Of a stretch of 64,000 nt of DNA, positions 43,309 to 53,132 are shown piece after piece. Each line of letters starts with the position of its first letter. Positions within the stretch are counted from its first letter, which is position 1. The position numbers were made by a program, and so were the translations under genes. Below the pieces are notes generated by a model. The model was not told the origin of the DNA. It worked only from the letters and a program-made list of their open reading frames with translations, and did no database searches. The stretch spans positions 310,001 through 374,000 of the forward strand of contig NZ_CANMRL010000001.1 in the NCBI RefSeq assembly GCF_947500255.1. The letters are read 5' to 3'. The stretch is from an uncultured Psychroserpens sp. GTDB taxonomy: Bacteria; Bacteroidota; Bacteroidia; Flavobacteriales; Flavobacteriaceae.

Positions 43309-45468
43309 ATGGAAAATCAAAACAAAATCACATTTAGCAGACGTAGTTTCATTCGTACTTCTGCATTAGCCAGTGGCGGAATTTTAATAGGATTTAACTT
43401 CTTTACATCATGTAAGGAAGCTGCGGTTCCTCCTGTTGATGTATCGCAACTTAATTTTAACGACTTTAATGCCTTCATCAAAATAGCCGATAATGGTTAT
43501 GTCACTATTTTTTCTCCCAATCCTGAAATTGGACAAGGTGTTAAAACATCAATGCCAATGATTATTGCCGAAGAACTTGATGTGCCTTGGGAACATGTTA
43601 GTGTTGAGCAAGGCGCCTTAGATACTAATAATTTCACAAGACAAGTTGCTGGTGGTAGCCAGTCCATTCGATTTGGTTGGAATGCCTTGCGTGAAACTGG
43701 AGCTACAGCAAAGCAAATGCTTGTTAATGCTGCTGCTGCAAAATGGGGAATTGAAGCATCTTCTTGCTCTGCATCTAATGGTGTAATTACAAGTCCAACA
43801 GGTGAAACACTTGGTTATGGTGATGTTGTCAATGACGCTGCACAACTTGAAGTACCAGAAAATGTTACACTAAAAGCTACCAAAGATTATAAAATAATTG
43901 GTAAAGATGCTGTGAATGTCGATATCGATAAAATTATAACTGGCGAACCTCTGTTTGGTCTGGATTATAAAGCCGAAGGCATGAAATATGTCTCTGTTAT
44001 GAGACCTCCAGCTTTTGGTCAAAAAGTAAGTTCTTTTGACGACACTAATGCTAAATCAATTAATGGTGTTTCTGATGTGGTACAGTTTGGTGATAAAATT
44101 GCTGTACTAGCATCTAACACTTGGGCTGCCATGAAAGGAAAAAAAGCCTTAGATGTACAATGGACAAATGATGGAACTTTAGAAAGCACAGCTGATCATG
44201 ACAAAAAACTTAATGCCATTCTTGATGGCAATCAATTAGATATACGTCGGGAAGACGGCAATGTAAAAAAAGCATTTGCAGAAGCCGACCAAGTTTTAGA
44301 ACGCACATACGAGTCACCTTTCCTACCTCACAATTGTATGGAACCTATGAATTTCTATGCTAATGTCACTGCAGATAAAGTGCATTTGGTAGGACCAATT
44401 CAAACACCTGCAGGTACTGCAAGACGAATTGCCAACCTGATTGATCGTGATGAAAAAGATATTCATTTGGAAATGACGAGAATGGGTGGTGGATTTGGAC
44501 GACGTCTCTATGGTGACTTTGCTTTAGAAGCTGCTGAAATCTCTAACATTACTAAACAAGCTGTAAAAGTAGTATTTTCAAGAGAAGATGATATGGCTGC
44601 AGGTATTTACAGACCAGCCATAAAATACAGAATTGCTGCATCGCTCAAAGATGGAAAAGTAACTGGTTATCATTTAAAAGAAGCGGCTATAAACAATAAC
44701 ATGTATGGCTTAATTCCGCACTTCTTCCCTGCTGGAGCAATTGATAATTATAAAGTAGAAACAGGGAACTATCGAAGTAATATCACTACTGGTGCCTGGA
44801 GAGCACCTTACACGAACTTCTTGGCTTATGCTGAACAAAGCTTCTTTGATGAACTAGCTGAGCTTCTAGAAGTTGATGCTGTGCAATTACGTTTAGATTT
44901 ACTTAAGAATGTAAAAGACGGTCAAGACCCAGACATACAGTATTCAGCAAAACGTATGACAGATACGATCAAACTTGCTGCCGAAAAAAGTAATTGGGGG
45001 AAAACAAGAGAAGGTGTCTATCAAGGATTCGCAGCCTACTATAGTCACAATACTCATGTAGCCGAAGTTGTAGATATTACTTTAAAAAATGGCTATCCTT
45101 CTGTTGAAAAAGTAACCGTTGCAGTAGACTGTGGTATCGTAGTTAATCCAACTGGCGCAAAAAACCAAGTAGAAGGTGGTGTTATTGATGGTATCGGACA
45201 TGCGATGTATGGTGATTTTTCATTTGACAAAGGAAAACCTCAAGATGTTAATTTCAATACGTACCGTTTAATTAGAATGAGAGAAACACCAACAGTACAT
45301 ACTTATTTTGTTGAGAATGATTTGTCACCAACGGGATTAGGAGAACCAGGTCTTCCACCTGCTGGAGGTGCTTTAGCAAATGCGATAAAAGCGGCTACAG
45401 GACAGTTACTACTAAAGCAACCGTTTATGAGTGTCTTAAAAAAGTATGAGGCTAATTTGAAGGTATAA
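43309..45468 (+). CDS. Molybdopterin-binding large subunit of IorAB-type oxidoreductase, Tat-exported
   Basis: 719 aa. The start carries a Tat signal (FSRRSFIRTSALASGGILIG) that runs into FFTSCKEA, a possible lipobox, so the enzyme may be a Tat lipoprotein. Cofactor motifs include PEIGQGVKTSMPMIIAEELD, the VAGGSQSIR region, MTRMGGGFGRRLYGDF, TTGAWRAPYTNFLAYAEQSF and, near the end, GLGEPGLPPAGGALANAI with the catalytic-type Glu. The substrate cannot be told from sequence; aldehydes or N-heterocycles are usual. It pairs with the 2Fe-2S gene just upstream. It converges with the MtfA-type gene with a 2-bp gap. Confidence 0.93.
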   Translation: MENQNKITFSRRSFIRTSALASGGILIGFNFFTSCKEAAVPPVDVSQLNFNDFNAFIKIADNGYVTIFSPNPEIGQGVKTSMPMIIAEELDVPWEHVSVEQGALDTNNFTRQVAGGSQSIRFGWNALRETGATAKQMLVNAAAAKWGIEASSCSASNGVITSPTGETLGYGDVVNDAAQLEVPENVTLKATKDYKIIGKDAVNVDIDKIITGEPLFGLDYKAEGMKYVSVMRPPAFGQKVSSFDDTNAKSINGVSDVVQFGDKIAVLASNTWAAMKGKKALDVQWTNDGTLESTADHDKKLNAILDGNQLDIRREDGNVKKAFAEADQVLERTYESPFLPHNCMEPMNFYANVTADKVHLVGPIQTPAGTARRIANLIDRDEKDIHLEMTRMGGGFGRRLYGDFALEAAEISNITKQAVKVVFSREDDMAAGIYRPAIKYRIAASLKDGKVTGYHLKEAAINNNMYGLIPHFFPAGAIDNYKVETGNYRSNITTGAWRAPYTNFLAYAEQSFFDELAELLEVDAVQLRLDLLKNVKDGQDPDIQYSAKRMTDTIKLAAEKSNWGKTREGVYQGFAAYYSHNTHVAEVVDITLKNGYPSVEKVTVAVDCGIVVNPTGAKNQVEGGVIDGIGHAMYGDFSFDKGKPQDVNFNTYRLIRMRETPTVHTYFVENDLSPTGLGEPGLPPAGGALANAIKAATGQLLLKQPFMSVLKKYEANLKV

Positions 45469-45470
45469 TA

Positions 45471-46238
45471 TCACACTTTAACCCGAAAACAAGCTGCCAT
45501 CATTTGGTATAATTCAGGATGTTTGCGTTTCATGAGTTTAGGGTTTTCAAAAAAATACTCTGAAGCGACAGCAAAGAATTCGGCTTGCTTAGTACCACCA
45601 TACGCTCTAATATCGGATTTATCGTTATTAATAGCCTCCATTTCGTCGTGCATCAATTTTAGCCAAGGAATGGCATTGACATTTTCCATTAGTATTTCTG
45701 GGATGCCATCAATCTTGTCGTCCATCTTGTCAATAAGATGTATAAATTCATGAACGGCTGTATTTCGTTTATCATTTGAATTCTTAAAACCATGATACAA
45801 CGCCTTTTTTGATAAAATCATTTTACCTTCCAAACGACCTGTACCAACAACACCTGCAATACGTTTAGATTTACTTTTATGTGAAAACTCAAAATCCTCA
45901 TTAAAATTATCAGGATATAAAATGACACCACTTACTGTTGGGTAATACCATTCTTTAAAAGCAAATACAGGGATTACTGCACTTGCAGCAATCAATATCT
46001 TATCTAATTCAACAAGATCAACATCAACACTATCAATATAAATCTCACTCAAAAATTGCATCATTCTATTTTGAAAACGCTTCTGCTCTGTACTCTCAAG
46101 GTTTTTGTAAAACTTTACCTCTTTCATTAAGATTGGATGCCAATGTTGCGGAAATGGTTTGGCCTTTTTAGTATTCATCTTATAAAAAGTATAACCCACG
46201 AAAACGAAGAGGCCAATGAAGATAATGAAGTAAATCAT
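45471..46238 (-). CDS. MtfA-type (M90) zinc-dependent peptidase, membrane-anchored
   Basis: 255 aa. The N-terminus is one membrane segment (MIYFIIFIGLFVFVGYTFY). The soluble part has RFQNRMMQFLSEI, ILIAASAVIPVFAF, YPDNFNEDF and the zinc motif VHEFIHLIDKMDDKIDG (HExxH), then GGTKQAEFFAVASEYFFENP. This matches the MtfA/M90 peptidase family. In E. coli MtfA is linked to Mlc and glucose-transport control; a target here is unknown. It is the only minus-strand gene amid the molybdo-region and has no obvious link to it. Confidence 0.88.
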   Translation of the reverse strand: MIYFIIFIGLFVFVGYTFYKMNTKKAKPFPQHWHPILMKEVKFYKNLESTEQKRFQNRMMQFLSEIYIDSVDVDLVELDKILIAASAVIPVFAFKEWYYPTVSGVILYPDNFNEDFEFSHKSKSKRIAGVVGTGRLEGKMILSKKALYHGFKNSNDKRNTAVHEFIHLIDKMDDKIDGIPEILMENVNAIPWLKLMHDEMEAINNDKSDIRAYGGTKQAEFFAVASEYFFENPKLMKRKHPELYQMMAACFRVKV

Positions 46239-46345
46239 ATAAGCAGATTAAATTAAGTTTAGGATTCTAAACTAATGATTTTGAATCGATTTCATCTAAA
46301 TTCTAACAAAAAATGAATATCTTTTCAGTATCTAACCAATTCTAA

Positions 46346-47800
46346 ATGAGCATGTCATACATTGATCTACATTGTCATCCCTCATTAAAACCTTTCGGAA
46401 AGAGTTTTAAGTACGATCCTCCAAAGCAAAACGCAAGTCATAGCGGTCGTAAAAATTCCATTTGGCATTACAGTCCACCCAATTTTCTAGAACGTCAAGT
46501 GAATAGATTATTAACGCTCACCAAATTTACTCAAACTGATGTCACTGCAGTTGCTAAAGCCAATTGCTATGTGATGGTAATTTCGTTATATCCTTTTGAG
46601 AAGCACTTTTTAAAGAAAAAGATGTTGGGTTTTAAATTTGTATCTGATCTATTGGTCAATTTAGCTGCAGGTGTGAGTCAGAAACGCATTGACAACCTCA
46701 GAAATCACAATAGTTATTTTCAAGACCTAAATGATGAGTATGATTATTATATGCAGCGTCACAATTTTGCAGAAGTCATTAAAGGTGTTACCTATACCTA
46801 TCGCTTGGTCAATAGTTATGCTGAAATTTCCAACCATAAGAACACCTCAACAGATACCAGAAAAATTATAAGTCTAGTCCCAACAATAGAAGGTGCTCAT
46901 GCATTCGAAACTGGATTAGACAAAGATAATGACATGGCAGATGAAACAACTGTTTTAAACAATATAGACACTGTAAAAAACTGGGAACACCAACCTTTTT
47001 TTATCACTCTAGCCCATCATTTCTACAATGAAATTTGTGGTCATGCGAGAAGTATTAGTATTGGTTTGATTAAGAAAAATCAAAATCGCGGACTTAACAC
47101 AGACATTACAGATTTGGGATTTAAAGTGATTGATAAGCTCCTTGATAATTCTACTGGAAAACGTATCTTCATTGATATCAAACATATGAGCAAAGCATCC
47201 AGAACAAGTTATTATAAGCTATTGGAAACTACGTATTCAAATCAAGATATTCCAATCATTGTAAGTCATGGTGCTGTTAATGGAAAACGCTCAATCTCAG
47301 AATCTAATAGTTCAGATACACCCTTGGGTAAATATTTCAGAGCAGATGATATCAATTTTTATGATTCAGAAATCTTGCGTATTGCAAAATCAAAAGGTAT
47401 TTTTGGACTGCAGTTAGATGAACGTCGTATAGCTAGTAAAAAAGCAATAAGAAGTTCCAGAATTTATTGGCCTAGTAAAAAAAGGCGTTACAGAAATAAA
47501 TCTGAGTTAATCTGGAGACAAATTCAGCATATTGCTGAACTCTTAGATAAAAATGATTTATTTTGTTGGGAAACCATAGCTATTGGATCTGATTTTGACG
47601 GCATTGTTAATCCTATAAAAGGCCTATGGACTGCAGAAAACATAAAAGATATTAAACCCTATCTCATTGAGAAAGCACAAGATTACCTCAATGCAAATGC
47701 TACAAAATTACAAGCTAGAAATCAGATTTCAGCAAGTGAAATAATAGATCGTGTGCTATTTATAAATGCTAACGAATTTTTGAAACAATACTTTAATTAA
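46346..47800 (+). CDS. Membrane dipeptidase (peptidase M19) family amidohydrolase
   Basis: 484 aa. It has the metal-binding start YIDLHCHPSLKPF (HxH), a mid-protein SLVPTIEGAHAFE (Glu ligand), LAHHFYNEICGHA, RIFIDIKHMSK, IPIIVSHGAVNGKRSIS and the late AIGSDFDGIVNPIKGL. These are the sites of the M19/renal dipeptidase-like TIM-barrel family. No signal peptide is visible. It is longer than the usual 320-400 aa, with an extended N-terminal half. The ATG at 46346 is used; a second ATG lies two codons on. Its promoter lies in the 107-bp divergent gap shared with the MtfA-type gene. Substrate unknown. Confidence 0.88.
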   Translation: MSMSYIDLHCHPSLKPFGKSFKYDPPKQNASHSGRKNSIWHYSPPNFLERQVNRLLTLTKFTQTDVTAVAKANCYVMVISLYPFEKHFLKKKMLGFKFVSDLLVNLAAGVSQKRIDNLRNHNSYFQDLNDEYDYYMQRHNFAEVIKGVTYTYRLVNSYAEISNHKNTSTDTRKIISLVPTIEGAHAFETGLDKDNDMADETTVLNNIDTVKNWEHQPFFITLAHHFYNEICGHARSISIGLIKKNQNRGLNTDITDLGFKVIDKLLDNSTGKRIFIDIKHMSKASRTSYYKLLETTYSNQDIPIIVSHGAVNGKRSISESNSSDTPLGKYFRADDINFYDSEILRIAKSKGIFGLQLDERRIASKKAIRSSRIYWPSKKRRYRNKSELIWRQIQHIAELLDKNDLFCWETIAIGSDFDGIVNPIKGLWTAENIKDIKPYLIEKAQDYLNANATKLQARNQISASEIIDRVLFINANEFLKQYFN

Positions 47801-47839
47801 GGTTTCAATTCTTCAGAAAATAAAAAGAAAACAACATAT

Positions 47840-48313
47840 ATGAGTGAGAATGAAAAATTCATGAAAGAAGCAGTAAATGCTGCCTTAAAAGGAATGAACA
47901 ATAATGAAGGAGGTCCTTTTGGTTGTGTGATTGTAAAAGATGGAAAAATCATAGGACGCGGAAATAATAAAGTAACTTCAACCAATGATCCAACAGCGCA
48001 TGCAGAAGTTACAGCAATAAGAGATGCCTGTAAAAACCTGGATTCATTTCAATTAGATGGTTGTGAAATTTACACCTCTTGTGAACCTTGTCCTATGTGC
48101 TTAGGTGCTATCTATTGGGCTCGTCCAGATCGCGTATACTATGGAAGTAATCAAGTAGATGCCGCTAATATTGGCTTTGATGATGAATTTATTTATAAAG
48201 AAATCCCGTTGCCTTACAACGAAAGAAGTATTCCATTTGAACAATTAGCTCGTGAGATTGCGCTCGAACCATTTCAAGAATGGACAAAGAAAGAAGATAA
48301 AACCGAATATTAG
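47840..48313 (+). CDS. guaD: Guanine deaminase-type nucleoside deaminase
   Basis: 157 aa cytidine-deaminase-fold enzyme. The zinc site is HAEVTAIRDA (His 54 with catalytic Glu) and TSCEPCPMCLGAIYWA (PCxxC). The downstream segment VYYGSNQVDAANIGFDDEFI and the long tail are as in B. subtilis-type guanine deaminase rather than tRNA adenosine deaminase. It yields xanthine and lies 3 bp before the xanthine dehydrogenase genes, so the product feeds straight into XdhAB. It follows the M19 gene after 39 bp. Confidence 0.9.
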   Translation: MSENEKFMKEAVNAALKGMNNNEGGPFGCVIVKDGKIIGRGNNKVTSTNDPTAHAEVTAIRDACKNLDSFQLDGCEIYTSCEPCPMCLGAIYWARPDRVYYGSNQVDAANIGFDDEFIYKEIPLPYNERSIPFEQLAREIALEPFQEWTKKEDKTEY

Positions 48314-48316
48314 TTA

Positions 48317-49729
48317 ATGATTACCTTCATTTTAAATAATACACCCATTAGAACCTCAGAACATTCTGGGATGACCTTGTTGGATTTTGTACGCTATGAA
48401 CAGCGTCTTACTGGAACCAAAATTGGTTGTCGTGAAGGTGATTGTGGTGCGTGTACAGTTTTAGTTGGCACTCTAGAAAATGGACATGTAAACTATCAAA
48501 GTATTACGTCATGTATCTCCCCTTTAGGAAATGCACATGGCAAGCATATAGTTACTGTTGAAGGTACCAATCTCCAAAATGAACTCACCATTGCACAAGA
48601 AGCAATGAAAGCTAATTATGCCACACAATGCGGTTTTTGCACACCAGGTTTTGTGGTAGCACTTACTGGTTTCGCATTATCAAATTCTGAAAAAAACTAT
48701 AGTAACGCACTTGATGCTATTAGCGGAAACATTTGTAGATGTACAGGCTATAAATCTATTGAAAAGGCCGCTCATCAAATGGTGAGTAATTTAAAAGAAC
48801 ATAAAACTCAACCCAACTTTGACTGGCTTATTAAAAACGGATTTGTGCCTGATTATTTTTCTACGATCGCTAAGCGCTTGCAAGATCTAGAAGCAAAAGA
48901 CAGAGAACAACCTAAAGGAAAGTATGTCGCTGGCGGAACAGATTTATATGTGCAACAAGCCGATCATTTAGCAGACAATTCAGTACATCTTATTGCCGAA
49001 AAAAACTATTTAAAAGGTATTTCAATTAATGATAACGTTTGCAAAGTTGGAACCAGTTCTACAGTTTCAGATCTATGGAACCACAGTCAACTTAACACGT
49101 ACTTTCCTCGCCTTAAAGCACATTTAAAACTAGTCTCATCAGAGCAGATTAGAAATATGGCTTCCTTAGGTGGTAATCTTGTTAACGCCTCTCCCATTGG
49201 AGATATGACTATTTTCTTTTTAGCACTCAATAGTGATATAACAATAACAGATAAAAACCAAAAAGAACGGTCTCTTCCGCTCAAAAACTTCTATCAAGGC
49301 TATAAAACTTTCGATCTAAAGGATGGAGAACTTTTAAAAGATATTAGCTTTACATTACCAACAAGTCAATCGGTTTTTAATTTTGAAAAAGTATGTAAAC
49401 GTACACATTTAGATATTGCTAGTGTAAATTCTGCAATACATATGCATATAGCTAATGATCGTATTTCCGAGGCTCATGTATCTATTGGTGGTGTGGCAGC
49501 CATTCCTAAATATTTGCACAACACATCTAAATTTTTAAATGGCAAATCATTAACTCCAGAAACTATTATCGAAGCCAACAACATACTTCAAAACGAAATT
49601 GCTCCAATAAGTGATGTTCGTGGTTCTAGTGATTACAAACGCTTATTGGCTAGACAGTTGTTCTTTGCTCATTTCATAACGTTATTTCCAAAACAATTTA
49701 CTCTAAACGACTTTGTCCAGCATGCATAA
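48317..49729 (+). CDS. xdhA: Xanthine dehydrogenase small subunit XdhA (2Fe-2S and FAD)
   Basis: 470 aa. The first 2Fe-2S domain has GCREGDCGACTVLVG (about 40-54), the second has QCGFCTPGFVVALTG and GNICRCTGYKSIEKA. The FAD domain starts near residue 195 with KYVAGGTDLYVQQ, then IRNMASLGGNLVNASPIGDM and the LPLKNFYQGYKTFDL segment. This is the fused FeS-FAD subunit of bacterial XdhAB. It oxidises hypoxanthine and xanthine to urate with NAD in the cytoplasm. xdhB overlaps its 3' end. Confidence 0.94.
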   Translation: MITFILNNTPIRTSEHSGMTLLDFVRYEQRLTGTKIGCREGDCGACTVLVGTLENGHVNYQSITSCISPLGNAHGKHIVTVEGTNLQNELTIAQEAMKANYATQCGFCTPGFVVALTGFALSNSEKNYSNALDAISGNICRCTGYKSIEKAAHQMVSNLKEHKTQPNFDWLIKNGFVPDYFSTIAKRLQDLEAKDREQPKGKYVAGGTDLYVQQADHLADNSVHLIAEKNYLKGISINDNVCKVGTSSTVSDLWNHSQLNTYFPRLKAHLKLVSSEQIRNMASLGGNLVNASPIGDMTIFFLALNSDITITDKNQKERSLPLKNFYQGYKTFDLKDGELLKDISFTLPTSQSVFNFEKVCKRTHLDIASVNSAIHMHIANDRISEAHVSIGGVAAIPKYLHNTSKFLNGKSLTPETIIEANNILQNEIAPISDVRGSSDYKRLLARQLFFAHFITLFPKQFTLNDFVQHA

Positions 49730-52049
49730 ACACAAATCAAATAACATTTTAGATTCTAAACTAGATACTGTTTCCATGTCAATAAAGCAGAGTATCAAAA
49801 ACATGGATTCCTATACGCACGTTAGAGGCGAATCTTTATACGTTGACGATGTTAATATTAGACAAGGTACCTTTCATGCGGTTGTATTTGATTCACCAAA
49901 AGCACATGGAAAGATAAAACATATAGATTACACTAAGGCTGAAGCCCTAGAAGGTGTTAAACGTATTTTTACGTATAAAGATGTACCCGGAAAAAACCAA
50001 ATTGGAGGTATCATACCAGACGAGCCTTTATTTGCTGAAAAGGAGGTTCATTTTTGGGGAATGCCTATTGCCTTGATTGTGGCTGAAACCGAATTAATTG
50101 CCCGAAAAGCAAGACAATTAATAGATATTGAAATTGAAGAACTTCCTGTCATTACTACTGCAAAACAAGCCAAAGCCAAAGAAAGTTTTATCAATGCGCC
50201 ACGTTCATTTAGTTTGGGCGATACTCAAAAAGCATTTAAAGACTGTGATTATATTTTTGAAGGCGAGACGTTCTCAAATGGTCAAGAACATTTATATATC
50301 GAATCGCAAGGTGCCTATGCCGAACCTCTGGAAAATGGAACGATAAAGATTACCTCATCTACTCAAGGTCCTACAGCTGTTCAAAAAACAACAGCTCAAG
50401 TTTTGGGTGTTGCCATGCATAAAATAGAAGTTGATGTTACCAGACTTGGTGGTGGTTTTGGAGGAAAAGAAGACCAAGCAACACCATGGGCAGTTATGGC
50501 TGCTTTGGCAACCTATCATTTAAATCAATCGGTAAAATTAATACTGAATCGTCATGACGATTTGCGAATGACTGGAAAGCGTCATCCATATGAAAGCACG
50601 TATAAGATTGGCTTATCAAAAGATTTGAAAATTCTTGCTTACGAAGCTGAGTTTCTTCAAAATTCTGGAGCTGCAGCCGACCTATCTCCTGCTATTGCTG
50701 AACGCACCTTATTTCATGCCACGAATAGTTATTTTGTGCCGCATGTAAAAACTACAGTCATAAGTTGTAAGACCAACTTGCCTCCTAATACAGCTTTTAG
50801 AGGCTTTGGAGGACCGCAGGGCATGTTTGTTATTGAGTCTGCTATTGCCAAAGCTGCAAATGAAATTGGAGTAACAGCCAGAGCCATTCAGGAAGTTAAT
50901 TTACTAGATGAAAATGACTCCTTCTCTTATGGTCAAATTGCCAAAAAAGTTGAAGCAAAAAACACTTGGGATTCGGCAAAGTCTATCTATAACATTAATA
51001 CTCTAGAAAAAGAAGTTGAAGATTTCAACGCAAACAATTCAAACTTTAAAAAAGGATTAGCAGTAATGCCAATAACCTTTGGTATTTCATTTACCAATAC
51101 ACCAATGAATCACGCTCGAGCCTTAGTACATATTTATCTTGATGGTAGTATTGGTATCAGTACAGCAGCCGTTGAAATGGGACAAGGTGTAAATACCAAA
51201 ATGATGCAAATTGCTTCAGATGTATTTTCTGTTCCTATTGAACACATTAAGATTGAAACAACCAATACAACAAGAGTTGCCAATACATCACCTTCTGCTG
51301 CTAGTTCGACAGCAGATCTAAATGGAAAAGCAACCTTAAAAGCTTGTAAGGCATTATTGGAAAGGCTAAAGACCGTCGCTTCTGAAGAACTAAACGTTTC
51401 CGAAGATACTATAGAATTGAAAGATGAGTTTGTTTATATCAATAATAAAAAATCAAATTTATCATGGACAGAACTTATCAGTAAAACAATGCTCAAGCGC
51501 GTCGCTTTAACTGAAAATGCGCATTACGCTACACCAGAAATTCACTTCGATAAAACCAAAGAAAAGGGACACCCATTTGCCTATCATGTTTACGGAACGG
51601 CAATCATTACCACAACAGTAGATTGTACTCGAGGCACATATGAATTTGATTCGGTTAAAATTGTTCATGACTACGGAAAAAGCATGAGCGAAGGGATTGA
51701 TCTCGGTCAAGTTGAAGGCGCACTTGCCCAAGGTATTGGCTGGATGACAATGGAGGACATTGCCTATAATGAGGAAGGACGCTTGCTTTCAAACGCTTTA
51801 TCAACATACAAGATTCCTGATTTATTTTCAGTGCCTAAAAACGTTGAAGTGATTCCAGTTGAAACAACAGGGCACGAACTCGCTATTTTAAAATCAAAGG
51901 CTGTAGGTGAGCCTCCATTAATGTACGGTATTGGCGCTTATTTCGCACTTCAAAATGCAATCAAAGCTTTTAATCCTAATTATGATTTGAAGTTTCATGC
52001 ACCAATGACACCAGAAAAAGTACTAATGAGTCTATATGAAAACAACTAA
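49722..52049 (+). CDS. xdhB: Xanthine dehydrogenase large subunit XdhB (molybdopterin)
   Basis: 775 aa from the ATG at 49722 (8-bp overlap with xdhA); a TTG at 49713 would add three residues. Motifs are YTHVRGESLYVDDV, TRLGGGFGGKEDQATPWAVM, TNLPPNTAFRGFGGPQGMFV (with the substrate-site Arg), VEMGQGVNTKMMQIA and the late AVGEPPLMYGIGAYFALQNA, whose Glu is the catalytic base. Family length is about 770. There is no export signal, unlike the IorB-type subunit at 43309. The preceding guanine deaminase and the XdhC at 53129 complete a purine-degradation set. Confidence 0.94.
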   Translation: MHKHKSNNILDSKLDTVSMSIKQSIKNMDSYTHVRGESLYVDDVNIRQGTFHAVVFDSPKAHGKIKHIDYTKAEALEGVKRIFTYKDVPGKNQIGGIIPDEPLFAEKEVHFWGMPIALIVAETELIARKARQLIDIEIEELPVITTAKQAKAKESFINAPRSFSLGDTQKAFKDCDYIFEGETFSNGQEHLYIESQGAYAEPLENGTIKITSSTQGPTAVQKTTAQVLGVAMHKIEVDVTRLGGGFGGKEDQATPWAVMAALATYHLNQSVKLILNRHDDLRMTGKRHPYESTYKIGLSKDLKILAYEAEFLQNSGAAADLSPAIAERTLFHATNSYFVPHVKTTVISCKTNLPPNTAFRGFGGPQGMFVIESAIAKAANEIGVTARAIQEVNLLDENDSFSYGQIAKKVEAKNTWDSAKSIYNINTLEKEVEDFNANNSNFKKGLAVMPITFGISFTNTPMNHARALVHIYLDGSIGISTAAVEMGQGVNTKMMQIASDVFSVPIEHIKIETTNTTRVANTSPSAASSTADLNGKATLKACKALLERLKTVASEELNVSEDTIELKDEFVYINNKKSNLSWTELISKTMLKRVALTENAHYATPEIHFDKTKEKGHPFAYHVYGTAIITTTVDCTRGTYEFDSVKIVHDYGKSMSEGIDLGQVEGALAQGIGWMTMEDIAYNEEGRLLSNALSTYKIPDLFSVPKNVEVIPVETTGHELAILKSKAVGEPPLMYGIGAYFALQNAIKAFNPNYDLKFHAPMTPEKVLMSLYENN

Positions 52050-52061
52050 ACTAAGACCATT

Positions 52062-52631
52062 ATGCAAACTCAAGTAAACGAACACGTTTTTGATACCTTT
52101 CCTGAATTGGAAAGTGAACGACTTGTATTCAAGGCTTATAACATTGAACATGCTGAAGCACTTTTAAAGATGAGAAGTCATCAGGCTGTATCTAAATATA
52201 TGGATACCGAAATACCGACGCATGTTTCAGATACAGAAAAAAGAATTAAAGGATACCACACGGCTTTTGAAGAAGGTAAAGGAATTACTTGGGCCTTTAT
52301 AGATAAAACTAGCAATCAACTTGTTGGCGATTTTGGCATCTGGAGAATTGACAGAAAAAACGCTAGAGGCGAAATAGGCTATATTTTACATCCTGATTTT
52401 TGGGGTAAAGGTTACATGACAGAAGCAATGAATACACTGATTCGTTTTGGCTTTAATGATTTAAACCTTCATAGTTTAGAAGCGAATGTCAATATTGACA
52501 ATGAAAACTCAAAGACGCTATTGCTTAAATTCGGATTTAAATTAGAAGCCTATTTTAGAGAAAATTTTTATTACAATGGACAATTCTTAGATAGCGAAAT
52601 TTACTGCTTACTAAAATCGGATATCAATTAA
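52062..52631 (+). CDS. GNAT-family N-acetyltransferase (RimJ/RimL-like)
   Basis: 189 aa. It opens FPELESERLVFKAYNIEHAE and has the acetyl-CoA-binding strand and loop EIGYILHPDFWGKGYMTEAM, followed by LHSLEANVNIDNENSKTLL and FGFKLEAYFRENFYYNG. This matches RimJ/RimL-type enzymes that acetylate protein N-termini or small molecules; the substrate is unknown. It begins 12 bp after xdhB. Its TAA is in the same frame as the next coding stretch. Confidence 0.9.
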   Translation: MQTQVNEHVFDTFPELESERLVFKAYNIEHAEALLKMRSHQAVSKYMDTEIPTHVSDTEKRIKGYHTAFEEGKGITWAFIDKTSNQLVGDFGIWRIDRKNARGEIGYILHPDFWGKGYMTEAMNTLIRFGFNDLNLHSLEANVNIDNENSKTLLLKFGFKLEAYFRENFYYNGQFLDSEIYCLLKSDIN

Positions 52632-52634
52632 AAC

Positions 52635-53132
52635 ATAAAGCTTATTCCACTATACTACAAAAAACAAAACATTCTAAAAGGCGCACTCATTTATAGTGCA
52701 GGTGATACGGTTGCTGCACTTTTGCTTGACGAATTTTTATGGACACGCCTTCTAGGAATGTTATTGATTGGTGCGACTTTTTACGCTTTTGAGATTCCAA
52801 ACTATTTTGATTGGATCGTAAAAAAAACACACCACTTAAAAGGGATAAAAGCAACCTTAACCAAAACAGGATTGGCCATTTTGTATTTCAATCCATTGTG
52901 GATTGCTAGACATTTATTATTCATCAAGTTGTTTTCTGGCCAATTTGAAGCCATAGGTTGGCCATTATTAGAAATCGCCTTCTGGTCATTTGTGGCTAAT
53001 ATTTTAATTTCGTTTATGGCTAATTATCTAATTCAGAACCGATTTAAACTCAAGTGGCGCTTTTTAGCAAGTGCTCTGTTTTCAGCATTAATGGCTATTT
53101 ATTATGCCTTGAGTGAAACGCTATTCAGTTAG
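52635..53132 (+). CDS. Small multi-pass membrane protein, apparent ATA start
   Basis: No recognised family with certainty. The first standard start is TTG at 52722 (136 aa). However, the open frame continues upstream to the GNAT stop (52629-52631) and reads IKLIPLYYKKQNILKGALIY, then SAGDTVAALLLDEFLW, which looks like genuine protein. I therefore place the start at ATA 52635, giving 165 aa beginning KLIPLYYKK. Four or five hydrophobic segments are visible, with short basic loops (RLLGMLLIGATFYAFEIPNY, PLLEIAFWSFVANILISFMA). The GDTVAALL and FYAFEIPNYFDWI stretches faintly recall Mpv17/PMP22 proteins, low confidence. The 3' end overlaps the convergent xdhC gene by 4 bp. Confidence 0.65.
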   Translation: MKLIPLYYKKQNILKGALIYSAGDTVAALLLDEFLWTRLLGMLLIGATFYAFEIPNYFDWIVKKTHHLKGIKATLTKTGLAILYFNPLWIARHLLFIKLFSGQFEAIGWPLLEIAFWSFVANILISFMANYLIQNRFKLKWRFLASALFSALMAIYYALSETLFS

